A stretch of DNA of 64,000 nucleotides from Aplysia californica (lineage: Eukaryota > Mollusca > Gastropoda > Aplysiida > Aplysiidae), in the NCBI RefSeq assembly GCF_000002075.1, contig NW_004798621.1:47410-111409 (forward strand). The letters run 5' to 3'. Each line of letters begins with the position of its first letter. Position 1 is the first letter of the stretch. The notes beneath the pieces are model-generated. The model did not search any database, had not been told where the DNA came from, and saw only the letters and a list, made by a program, of their open reading frames with translations. Made by a program: the position numbers and the translations under genes. Positions 46,016-58,600 of this stretch are shown here, piece by piece.

Positions 46016-46102
46016 GAGAGGGGGAGGAGGGGAGAGAGGGAAAGAGGGGGAGCGACAATTTAAAGAGGGGGTAGTTCGAGAGAGCAAGACGGGAGAGAAG
46101 AG

Positions 46103-46182
<80 letters not shown>

Positions 46183-46187
46183 AGAGA
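45950..46187. repeat. Long (GA)n microsatellite
   Basis: About 240 bp of GA repeats with a G-rich interruption at about 46019-46100. The sequence just upstream (TTTTGTCTGTGGGCAGTG) resembles 44576-44593, so the array may have grown from a copy of the 44449 element family. Confidence 0.9.
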
Positions 46188-46283
46188 AATGTTTGTTATT
46201 ATAATATGAATTATTGTTTCCTGTCATTTTCTCTGCCCGTTGGTTTTCAGGCTAACCCTGTGCAATACAGTCAGTATTGTACT

Positions 46284-46320
<37 letters not shown>

Positions 46321-46813
46321 CCAGTCCCACCTTCCGAATCCCACCTTCTGTTCCATCTCCAGTGTCCAATCTCTCACCCCTTGTTTCCCATTTACCATAT
46401 CCAATTTTTCCATCCAGTCCCAATTAAATTATGTAACGTGCTTCGTTTTCCTTCATCTCACGAGTGGAACCTAAACCTATATACACGTACGACACTATAT
46501 ATATACCATCGTATGACGGGACAGCTTAAACTACATTGATTTTAATTGGTGAACTTTCTTCGTTTTTCGTGGTTTATTTTCCGATTTCTTTTCTTCTTTC
46601 TCATTCACTGCAACCCCCCTCCCCTAACTCTTTTCCCTTTTTTTAAGTTTCATTCTTTTTGCATGTTTTTTTGTTTGTTTTTTTGCTAGCTTAGTTGGTT
46701 TGGTGGGGAGGGGGGGTTGGTTGTCAATTTGTTTAATAAGCAATCTCAGCAATTCTCGTTCCCTAGATTTCGCTTGTACCATTCTACGCCTCTCTTCTCC
46801 TCCCCACACAAAG

Positions 46814-46869
<56 letters not shown>

Positions 46870-47624
46870 CGCGCGCGGGGACCCAGTCGACAATTAAGCC
46901 TACATCGCTTCCCCAAGTGACGTCCACCATGGGCTAAGCGGCCAAGCGGGCCCTCCACGGCATGAGATATAAGTCCAAATAATGATTGCATTATGGATTT
47001 CGAAATATTATAGATCTAGCCCTTGCAATATCTTTGTATAAGTAGCAAAGACAGCGTAGTAGTAGTAGAGAATCTTTGGAAGTAGATAATCTTTGGGGTC
47101 ACTTCCGGTGGGAAATCCCTTGGCCCTGGACATTTCTTTCCTGTGAGAGCTACGGTCAGAATGGAGGTTTCGGTTTTGATTTGGAGAATGGAGAACTGAA
47201 AACCTTGGCTACTCATTCTAACTTTGTAACTCCCAAATGTTAGGTTGCTACAAAACAAATTGCTCCCGTCATTTTATTCATGGGATCTCTTTATATTGTT
47301 TGGGGAGAAATTCTGAAAAAACTCAAATACATCCAGACTCTAGATTAGTTCTGTTTTATTTTTATTATAGAGAATCTAGATCTAGATATATAGAATCTAG
47401 ATCTAGATATAGATCTAGATCTAATCCCCGGCGTAACAAACTCCCTCCACCAACTCCAAGCCATTGGAAGGACATTAAAAATAAAACCCCTCATACCCTC
47501 ATACTTTTCGGCTAATCAAAGATCACTTATTTACAGCCTTGTTCTTATTTCTTACTAATAAAATTATATTTTGACATCAATTAAAGTATGCTGACTTTTC
47601 TCTCTGGTTTTGCATTATAAATAG
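46188..47624. other. Region upstream of the first seen exon of the second gene
   Basis: Contains (TA)n at 46286-46318, (CA)n at 46816-46868 and an AGATCT array at 47375-47425. Missing 5' exons or the promoter of the plus-strand gene may lie here, but none could be supported. Confidence 0.5.
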
Positions 47625-50600
47625 GAAAGCTGTGCTGGAACTTTTTCTCAGTTGAACAAGATTCTAGACCAAGAATAGAAGCGTTTTGGTGGCAACAAAC
47701 CGGAAACCAAGTCAAAGCCAAGTGAGTACATTTTTTTTTTCATTTATAAAAATGTCAAGTTACTTTGTAATAAAATGTTGACTTTGGTGGCCTATTGGTT
47801 AAGCTCTTTTGGACTCGCAACCGAAAGGTCGTGGGTTCGAATCCCGTTTAGGGGCCCGACGTTGTGTCCTTGGGAAAGGCACTTTACCTGAATTTTCCTC
47901 ACTTCACACAGGTGGGAATGGGTACCCGGCTATAGACAGCGAAAGATCTTAATTTGTAAATTAGTGTTTGAGCGCTTAATCAGCTGCTTGCACTGTATGC
48001 TTCCCGGGAAGCTGAGAATGTTTCGGAGTGTTCTATGGTCTGCTGGGGTAATAATATAGTGTAAAGCGCTTAGAGCCTGCTGTTGAGTGGGGATATGCGC
48101 CATACAAATGCTATTTATTATTATTTATTATTATTATTTTCTCACCATGTACATTAAAATTACTCCCCCACTGACATTGTTACTCGAAAAATGGCCGACA
48201 GTTGAATAATCAGCAAACATTATATCTAGATGTCATTTTTGCAGACTGAGTTAGTTCTATTTTTCTAGACAAATTCAACATATTTATTTATACAAATTCA
48301 ACCTTTATAATAAATATTTTGAATATTTAAGAATTGATTGTGTGATATAACTATCCAAAATAAATTTTTAATATTATATGAGCTAAACCGCATCGCTTGA
48401 CCTGTGCCTGTGTGACATACGTAGGCCTTTCGTCATATTTTCTTTCATGACGAACGAGCCAAAATACTGCTGCGATGTACAGTGTTCGTCATACCTTGCG
48501 AAGCGCGATCACCATGATGACGAATACCGTTCGTCGTAGGATTCTGCATACCGTTTCTATTACTGTAAAACTAATCACAAATTCACTTTCAGGAAAAATT
48601 TTTCCGTAGGAAAAAATCTTTTCCTTTTAGACATTGCTGTAGTAACCCATGACCATTCAATCAAGCCCTGCTCTGGGGATCCAAAACTGTGCCCAGTGAA
48701 GCATGAACTGATCCTGTGACACGAAGGGCTTAATATGCCCTATAAATGTCTTTTGAAAAGCACTTTAAGAATCACTTCAAAATTAGTATATTACTTTTGT
48801 TGAGTTTATGAAGTTAATGTCACCTAATTAGTGTTATTTATAAAGTGTTGGACAAATAAATGCATTTCTTAATTTACTCCTTATCTCCAGCGAGCTGCTC
48901 CCAGCAGCCTATGGTCAGGACTAAGTGCTGGTGATCATGAGCCGCTGGCAACGGCTCAGGCATTTTCCTTAATTACGATTTCGACATCAAATATATTCTT
49001 GTCAATGATTGACAAAAACAGGTCTCTTTTACTGGGAGTTCATTCGTAAGATGAAGATCTATCAAAATAGGTTCACTTGTTTTGATTTGAATTTGATGAC
49101 CAATTTAGTGATGTCACTTTCAGATTTTGTACCAGAAGAGGGCCCCCGGTGTATATAATATACAGTATAACATAGATAGCTCGAATTCGTTGGGACCCGC
49201 CTCGATAGTTCCAGGGATATCTAACAAAGATAGACTTTGATCCCATAATCCCCGAGGATCGTAGGAGCGCTGTATGATAGAGAGCCTCTTCAGGTGCCTC
49301 CACTTTTCAAGGTTGTTTTTTTTTGCGAGCGCCTGAGTTTGGGCAAAGGATTTTCCTTTCCACTCGGCAATGTTGTCGGTCCACCTCTTCCCGATTCGGT
49401 ATGGTTCCTTTATTAGGTCTGCCATCTTACAGTGAGTCTTGGGATTGTGAAGCCTGGCGATGGCGTTATCCCTCTCGAGACTGGACCACAGCCGACTTCC
49501 TCCAACTCTGGGGCTCACCTTGATCTCGAACACGTGGCTGTTGTCCTTCGTCTGGGAAGTCTACGCCCTGGCCGGTGCCTTAGGTACAGGTCATATACAC
49601 TCAGTGGTTTACAAAGATGAAGAAGAAAAAAACGAGGCACAGTTCGACGGAGGCATGATTTCAAGTCTTCTGTGTTCGACTTATCTGTGTTATACTACAT
49701 ACAGTCAAACCTGTGTAAGACGGCCACCCATTATCAAGGAGAAAAGTGGCCGTCTTAGGCAGGACTGATCAAGATAAAGAAAACAAACTATTCCCATCTG
49801 AGGTCCCAATCGAAAGTAGCCGCATTGTTTATGTTTTTGTTGTTGTTGTGTTTGTTGTTGTAATTGGTTTGTATTTCGTTTGTTAATTTTATTTTGTTGC
49901 TGATTTTGCTCAAGGGTGACAATAAAGCGTAAAGGTATGAGACAATAAGACCGAGTGCCATGTTAAAACAAACACATGGGTCGCCACCACTCGGAAAACG
50001 AGCGATGCTTCTGTCACAAGTTCATGTTGACGTCCTTTGTTACTTTGTTACAGACTGGGTAAACAGTGACCACTCATCTCACTTACGATTTGTGTATGAG
50101 TTATGGGAGGGGCTATGGTTTATGAGGGATCACACGCTTACCTCACCAGCAGCTGAAAATTGGTACCTATTGGTCAACAGTGGGAGGGGCCTACACAACA
50201 TGATCGGTTGGAGGGACTACCAAAAAAGTAACATCGACAGGTGACTGAATTATGACGGCTCGCCACAACGCCAGGGGCCAATGCACAATTTATGACAAAA
50301 CGTAATGGAGTCACTAAGGTGGCCGTTTAAGACAGGTGTTATTGCTTTGCGTGATAGGGGTTGTGTGTTAAAATATGGTGGCCGCGGCCGCGTTGGACAG
50401 GTGCCCGTTTTACACAGTTAAATTATATAGAAAAAACGCAAGGGGGGAAATGGAAAGTGGCCGTCTGTACAGGTGACCGTCTTATAGAGGTGGCCGTCAG
50501 GGCAGGTTCGACTGTATATTGTATACATATGTGAGGCAGCGTGGTAAAATCAGGCGCTCATCAAAATAAGGAAATCGAAGAAACAGGCATTTTTCCTCCA

Positions 50601-52607
50601 GTTTGGCAATTTTTGTTGAATTTTTTTTAATTTGCTCAACACATTATATATCCATATAAAACTACATTTCCATTTGAATTTTACTGAAAAAACTTGATTA
50701 ATGGCACAAAATGTAAATTTTCAATTTTCAAGGACTCTCAAGCTATAGAAGGTACCAAACTTTGGCGGCCATTTTCTCACAAATTTTACCCCAGAAAACA
50801 GGCCAACCCCATCTCTTTCAATCGCAAATATCTGGATTTATATTCAAGATATATGGGTATTCTTTTCACCGAAAGGAAGACAAATAAACAAGCTTTATGG
50901 TTATACCAATATAACTCTACATGCCTAAAAACTGGCGCTCGACAATTTTTGGGCATGCCGAATTATTGGTATCGTCTTAAAGCTTTTTCATTTGTCTTGC
51001 TTATGATGAAAAAAATATCCATATGTATATATATATATATATATCTTGAATATAAGTCAATATATTTGCGATTGAAAAAGGTGGGGGTCGCCTGGTCTCA
51101 GAGCTAAATTTATGGAGAAAATGGCCCCCAAAGCTTAGTTATTTCCTTAGCTTGAGAGTCTATGGAAACAGAACATTTACATTTTTTGGCCCTTTAATCA
51201 ATGGTTTTCTAGCATAAATGTCATAATGTCAGCATCTGTGCTTCCTCTTCCTTGTCTTTTGGAATCCAAACTGAGCTACGATAGGCTCCTAAATAGTTCT
51301 TTTGTTCTATTATTATCTTCGCTTATGTTTTCCCTGCATGGCTTAACAAAGAGATGCCTCTGTATGTTGTGCAGTTATATTTGTTGCCTTTCTTTTTCCA
51401 TAATGGGAACATCATGCCTGTCTTCTGGGCATTTCCTTTGCTCCCATGCAGGCTCTATTAAAAAGTTGCCTAAGCCACAGTACAACTGTGTTTTCACAAG
51501 CTCTTTTGCTTCCACTGTGATGTCATCTGTTCCTGAGGCTTTGTTCTTGGGACTTGTTTTGAATGCATTTTCAATTTCTCTGGACAGTATGGGCGGTTCT
51601 GTTTGCTCTGCTTTTGCTCGTTGGAATTCTTTGCTCTGCATTTGTTGATTGGAATTCTTCTTCTTGTACATGGTATGGCAAACGTCTAGGTTGAGAAGTT
51701 CTTGGAAGTAATTTTCCCATCTTTTCTTAATAGCATCCTTGCTGAGAATGGCACTATCCTCTTTGTTGTTTATGATGCATATCCTTACCCTCATGCTGTT
51801 CACACTTTTATAAAACTCTCCAGGGTTTTCCGTCCAATTGTCTCAGTTTCTCGCCATATATTTTCCCTGCTTTTTCTTTAACAGTTATGATCTTTCTTTT
51901 TGTCTCTCTTCTCACTATCCTGTATTTTATATAGCCTTTTTTGCCTTATATCCACGAACAATGAAGTTTTTTTATTTTTAGTTTTATTTTGAATAAAAAA
52001 CATACTGCTTTATAACTCTTTGTTGTGTATGTATCCCATTTGTCAGTTGTTTAATTATTTTTGTATTGAATTGATTATTCTGAAATACAGATTAAAGCCC
52101 ATGAACGAGGAGATGGGCTATTTTGAGGAGCATCGGAGAATGAAAGCTGTCATTGAGAAACATCGAATGGACTTTTTGAGGAGTTTACCCACCACCGAAC
52201 TGGCGCAATCGTTTCCTTTGCCTCCTAGTACTCGTGTAAGTTTTATTTTATTTCTTAAAATTTTAAATAAATTTGGTCAGCATCAGGATAATTAAATGTC
52301 TACAACAGGAGTGTCCTGCTCAATTGCACAGGGGGCCAAGCTCAAATTTTACTTTAAGTTGCGGGCCAAACAGTCAAACTGGATAAACACTCATGGAACA
52401 GCGATAAAGGAAACCTTTTTGAACCATTTACCCTCAATTGTCGCCGGAGCTTACCATGATCGGTTGCCATAGTAGTCGCTGGGGGTTTCTAAGTGCATGC
52501 TCAGCACTGCCATGGTGTGTATTTCTATCAGGTCAAGGCAAATTTAAGTCTTATTAAGTACCGGGTATGACTGAAAACGAGGCTATAAATTGACTCAGTG
52601 ATAGTGT

Positions 52608-52645
<38 letters not shown>

Positions 52646-55600
52646 TTTTGAAGTAAATAGATAGATTGCAAAATGGAAGGTGGAATGGAGTTAAAACTTG
52701 TATAAATCCAAGAAACTTTTTAAAGCTCACAATTACTCAGCCCATGAAGCCATCTTGAGCAAACAAAGAGGAATTGAAAGTTCCTTTTGTGACCTATCAT
52801 AATATTGTATAGTTAAGTCATCGGAGGATTTATTTCTTTTTGATTTAATGAAATAGATGGGTAACATATGGAAACCCGATAGTCACAACTATAATTGGGG
52901 AAATGCTGGGGAGGTTCCTTTACTGGGCAAGACTGGCTGGACAGTGGACAAGAGATTTGTTGCTGCAAATAATGTTCATTCTGATTCAAGTAAACCTTAA
53001 TTAATATTTTTTGTCAACATTCAAAAAGCTCTTTGCCAATAAGAAGGTGCCCTAAAAAGATGATAGGGGTTCTCTGATAAGTTGCTGCACGACATAATAT
53101 TCTCTTCCCTTCGTCTCATTAACGGGGGCGCTACTTTGTCGTCACCGCTTCCTGTCACGACGAATTACTTCATGCAAACACTGTGTTGGGTCCCTAGGCC
53201 TAGTCGGCGATTTCACAAACTGTCCTCATGACGTTTAGAGAGAGCCTCTAGTTGCCAATTTGGCTTCTCAGTTACTTACTTTATTGAAGGATAAGACTGT
53301 CTTGAACAGTACATTTAATACATTGTATTTCATCCGTTACGTTATCAGCAAAGCTGTCTCTAGTTACTGTCAGTACATTTATTTTATTGTCAGCATGGCT
53401 CTAATTTGTATTTTTTGTCTTCCATGGTTCTGGTTCTCGTCACTTACTTCCCACTGAAACCTTCTGGCAGACCGGCGCTTTTATGATTGGCCAGTCACGT
53501 TATATAGAAGACATTTTACAGAGAAGGCACTCAACTGACGGAGTCTCAGTCTGGGCTGTCAACACAAAACCCTCCCTTTTTCCCTCACCCAGCCACACCA
53601 GAGACCGCAAATACGGAGACGGTGCAATACTTCTTCGGCCTTTGTTCATTGTCGGAGAATCGAGGTAGTGACGAGTGCGCGTTGCTCTGCGTAGTAATGA
53701 GCTCAGACAACACACGCAGTGTTACTACAACAAGCGCTGTGCGATGACTAGTTGGCCCCATTTTAGTATTTTATCTAAATTCATGAAGATACGTTTTTAA
53801 ATCTAGCCTCAATTGTTGTGGAAAAATATGAATAAGTTAAGATAAATTGATACAAAGTGCTGTGCAAACTTTAGGTTACATTGATTCACCCGTTAAAGAG
53901 ATGTTTGAGGACAAGTTGTGTCACGAATTTTTGACTGCACTGTAAAGATCATCGTGCAATCTGACTTTAATAAATACACTGACTCATAGTCCACTGTCTG
54001 GCATTTGCAGGAATTACCTTTGTTTTCAATTACGTTTGGCTCCAGTAGCATTTTCAACTTTTGATTCTGTCTACTGTGTGCTCTTTTCATGAAAGGTTTA
54101 AAATATGTTGTTTTTTTTAAAACGGCTTAAAATAAACCAACAAATTCCTCAAGTTTAAAACTGGGCTTTTTCAAGCCACCATGACTACAATGTTCAAACT
54201 GTTTCTGGCTGATGAGGGTTAGGTTGCTTGGGAAGATGAAGAATTTTCTAATATCCCAGTACAGTCCTTGCAGGCTACATCATAAAGTTTCTACAAAGTG
54301 TATCCACTTACGTAGGAAATTGCATTTTTATGTGCATTGCATCTTTAATGTATTGCAAAATTTAACCAAATTAACAACGTGTCTGTGTTCTTTATCAAGG
54401 TCGACCAGAATTGCAACTACCTGTATATTTGTTTGACTGAAATTCTCACTCGTTAGATTTATCAAAAAGCTATCCACATCATCCCTGCAATTGCTTGAAG
54501 GCGATGCGATCATAATTTTGTCGACTATTATCTGTCTCTTCAAACGAAAATAGAATTGTTTGGAGGGGCGGGGGGTTCTGGATTGTCAAGATATGTCCAC
54601 CTTTTCCTTTGGTGACTGAGAACAGATTTTCAAGTGCATCTTGTAAGTAATCCTCCATTGCAGCTCACAATGTCTGCCACAAAACCTTGCTAAGCAGTGA
54701 TGTTGTGAATCCACTCACGGACTCACAGTAATGCTTTTGCAACTTTCTTTTTGTGTTCTGGGCCAAACTTCATAAATTATCTTTCAACCACAGATTCGAA
54801 GTGTCTGCTGCAAAAATTCATGCTGCTTTGATGTAGTTGTATTGGTTACGATATTTGTCAGAAAATGAAACGAGTGACCAATTTAAAAGGTTGAAAAGAT
54901 CATCAAATTCATTACAGAAATCAGATATAGCAATGTCAGACAAAGGATTAATTCAGAGAATATATGGTGTCCCAATTGCTTTCAATACTGCGACTAAGCA
55001 TGTGCACAGCAAAATAAACCCTTTGTCGTCCAAAATTTGTTAACTTGGGTGCCACCCTGAATGAACCTGAGGCACTGTCTTTTTCATAGAAATTTTTAAT
55101 AAACTGCCCAGCTCGCAGTATCATTATGATGAGTAGGCCCACAGAAATTGTTGTAGATCAGATTGTTTCTAATTTTTAATTAAGTGTGGAGGTTCAAAGA
55201 GAACTGTATGATTTTATCACCCTCGTGATGAAAAAAAGAGGCTTTTCAAGGGGTAAGACTTTGTTTAGTTTTTCTTAAAACTGTCTGGTTGTTTGGGCCT
55301 TGGTCGCACACAAGCCTTCACCTTCAAACCAACATATTGAAAGCTTTTTAATGGCCTCTAACAATGGAACAACGAACTAGCCGCCCTACCCGCACCAGGT
55401 GCGCCCTGCTAAGGATGCAGCCTTAGCAGGTCAGCCGTCGACCGTCGGTTGACGCGCTGTCCCTCCCCCCGGGGTTTCGTGCCCGCACCACTTTTTGCCC
55501 CATTGCATTATCATTGGGCCAGACACTGGTTTCTATAATTAGCATTTGATACAGTTCCCCACACCTATAGTGCGGTCAAAAATTCGTGGCGCAACTTATC

Positions 55601-58600
55601 CTCAAATATCTCTTTAATGGACGAATCAATGTCACCCGTACCCAGCACATCAGTTTGTATCAATTTGTAACTTAATCACGTTTTTCCACAACAACTAAGG
55701 CTCGATTAAAAAACTTTTCTTCATAAATTTATATAAAATATTATAAATCTCCGCCGCACGAAAAATAATATGATTGTTCACACAGCACTTCCCGCTACTG
55801 GCACACATTTTGCATACGCCTCAGCTCACCTATGACACTTTTTAGTGGCGACACTTCTTACAAGAAATTAACTTTATAGTGAACACATTTATAGCACTAA
55901 AGGTTCCCTTAACATACGTTCAATAAGCATAATGTTGCGATTATTAGAAAAAAATACGAGACTTGCTTTTAAAAGCGATGTTGCCCTAACTGTAAACTTT
56001 TAAAAATCGTAGAAACCATCGACTAGGATTTTTTATTTGAATTTATGAAGGAATTTTCTAGAATGCAGTGTGCGGGAGTTTGAAAAAATATTCACTTATT
56101 AAGACAAAGTGATATGAGTCATTGTGCAAAAGTTGGAGAATCTATGTTCGATAGTTAAAGGAGATATATGACCATAAGTTGCGCCATGCTTTTTTTACCG
56201 CACTAATATAATGCAGTCTTCTGAGAAGTGTGCTATGTTCAGTGCGTACATTTTTTAAGTACACTGCTGTATCTCATTCTAGACTTGATCTGCACGGGAC
56301 AGTGTCATGTCATCGATATGGTATCTATTATTTCTTTAGACTACCTTGATTGCAAACTCTTTCACATTATGTAGATATGTAGATGTTTAGGGCTCTGTAT
56401 GCATGTGTGTGTCTTTGTGTGAGTGAGTGTGTGTTTGTGTGTATAGTGAGGGATAGTGAAGATGTAGGTATACAGCGGAGGGTGTGTGCGTGTTTGTTTG
56501 TTTTTGTGTTTTGTTGGGGGTGGGGGGTGGGGAAGGTTGTGGGGATAAAGGGGAGGAGTAGGAAGAGGGGATCGATGTGATTGACAGCCGGCCAGTTTTA
56601 CAAACCGCGAGCCGTCCCTGGGGAAATGAATAACTTGCCCATACTGTACCATAGTGGAAACTGGCTCATAAGGTCCAGTATTCTTTTCCTAACAGAGTTG
56701 CATTTTTTCCTAATAATTTTTTTTAAGCTATTTTTTAAAATTAATTTTTAATAGAATATCATGTATGGTATTTCTTGAGGTGTATTTCCTTTTTTTAAAA
56801 AAGAATTTGGGGCCTGTGTCAGGACAGCTCCCTTTTGGGGTAAATGGTTCAACAATGATGAATTAAAGCATACAAAGGTTAAAATAGTAACAAATCAAGG
56901 CATACCAATTTCTACCCATTTTGCCAATTTTTCAGAGCTAGATGTTTAGCACCTTTTCATGGCAGCAAGTTCATTATTGTAGATTCTCAGGATGGACTAC
57001 CTAGACTTCTCTCATGTGCTGGATAAAAGTGTTCAGCCGGCTGGATGTAGCCCGGGGGCCTTAAATTGAGTTTGACACCTGTGGTCTGCTGTTATTGCTA
57101 TTTGTTCATGTTTCTCTGTCCACGTTAAACTATTCTCTATTTGGGCCCTATATTAAAACCTCTCTTTGGGTGCATACACAAAATCACTTGAATAAATTAC
57201 TTACAGTAACCTAGCCTACAAATTGCTCATTTTGAAACAGAGGCACCACTTTTCCCCCTCATATCAGTGTAAGCTTGTTGATTTCACCCCATGACTGTCA
57301 AGACATCTCCACGTGAGTCTTGAAAAGTATTCAACCCTGTCTCTTGTCTTGGACCACGTTTCTTAGGCTTACGTTCTACCCTATCCGTACGTCGTGTTTT
57401 ACTATCGTATCCATGCAACGTGAGGAACTATGTGCCTCCACTTTCAAAGAGGAAGTTTACTCGTTAATCCAATCCATACACTTTGTATAGCAGCCTGTCA
57501 AAATGATTTTTTGAGAAATACTGAAAGTTTCAAAGAGGTCTTCGTACTTAAAGTGCATGTATTCTAAAATGTGAAGAATACAGCCGTGGGGGTACTAAAT
57601 GACCCCAGGGTGTAGGGATAAGATTAGAGTGTTGTGTTTCAGGAAAATGTATCAACTTTTTTATGTTTTAAGTCTTGCTGTAAATCTCCTTGAATTTTAT
57701 TTTACCCTCTTAATTTAGACCAACATCGAAGAAAACGTGTCAGAACTTAGTTTGCAGTTACCTTTTTGAGTAGGCTTTTAGATTCTGTTGGTAGTTCACC
57801 TTTTAGACCCGTATGCCGTATGCAAAGATCTGAGATGATTAAACAGAATCTTTTCATCATTTTTCGTTGTAATTACAGTCAGACGAAAATAATTTTTAAT
57901 CAAGCTATAGATCTAGTGTTTTGAAGCTGGTTTAATCTGCGAATCTAGATTGAAAACTTAACTGTTTCAAACAGTTGTGCACAGTAATTCACTTTTCTCC
58001 TGTCAAATTAGAACATTGTGTATTTTATAATAAGGACTGATTTGAAGTGTTTTCTGTTTAGCTTTTCATGGAGTCTCAAATATGACGCTTTACCTTCATT
58101 GTTGTATACGTTAGAGTACACTTTTTCTTTTTATAAGCTCTCAAAGAGAAACTAATTTCTTCAGTCTCCTCTCTACCTGATTGCACACTTGCTCACAATC
58201 TGTGTGTGTGTATAGTGTATGTGTAAATGTCTGTATTACAATGAATCAATCCCTTTCACAGTTGGATAAAATAGTTTCTCCTTCTTTCCCATCAAACATC
58301 TATTGTCCTAATCTCTACTCCTTCTTTTTTTTCTTTTTTTTTTTTGGTTACTCTCTTAGTTACATCCTTAATTTACGCACTTATGTGACCGAATCGTGAT
58401 GCAAATGTGGTAAAAGGCTTACTAATAATACAAAACAAGAAATACCAGTTATGACACGTTTTGGTCTCTAGAAATGAAAAACCCAACAATTATCGTACAT
58501 TGAACAGCTTAATGTCAGTGATTTATTCTCACAGCCAATCTATCTCTGAGGAAATGATCCTGTGGGAGAAACAGTGTTTTGATGGGATTGAGCGCTGGCG

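Larger units (their letters stand above)
52906..56619 (-). mobile_element. P-type (THAP9-like) transposon remnant inserted in the hAT-like element
   Basis: GGGGAAATG stands at both junctions (52897-52905 and 56620-56628), fitting the 8-bp duplication typical of P elements. On the minus strand, decayed frames between about 55140 and 54420 show P-transposase landmarks in the right order: VAPKLT...RVYFAVHMLSRS, ISDFCNEFDDLFNLLN, YLQDALENLFSVTKGKGG (54602-54657, matching the LNQDALENxFSxIRxxGG motif) and RQIIVDKIMIASPSSNCRDD. Frames are broken by stops. No terminal inverted repeats were seen, and the THAP domain was not found. Confidence 0.65.
52306..57081. mobile_element. hAT-like element split by later insertions
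   Basis: The left end CAGGAGTGTCCTGCTCAATT followed by GGGGGCC and the right end, read inward, CAGGTGTCAAACTCAATTTA then GGCCCCCGG resemble hAT (Charlie-type) termini. A clear 8-bp target duplication is not visible. The body includes repeat R2 (52795-52905 and 56620-56850), interrupted by about 3.7 kb. A (GT)n run at 52603-52642 lies near the left end. Confidence 0.55.

Noticed and set aside
45806-46087. Open frames of Ser-Leu or Arg-Glu repeats
   Set aside because: They are translations of the (GA)n microsatellite; likewise the Val-Cys and Thr-His frames over the (CA)n tract near 46820.
47785-47860. tRNA gene on the plus strand
   Set aside because: Same reasoning: a tRNA-like head followed by a SINE body and ATT tail.
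50694-51107. 137-codon plus-strand open frame
   Set aside because: It crosses the junction of two M1 MITE copies, so it is non-coding repeat DNA.
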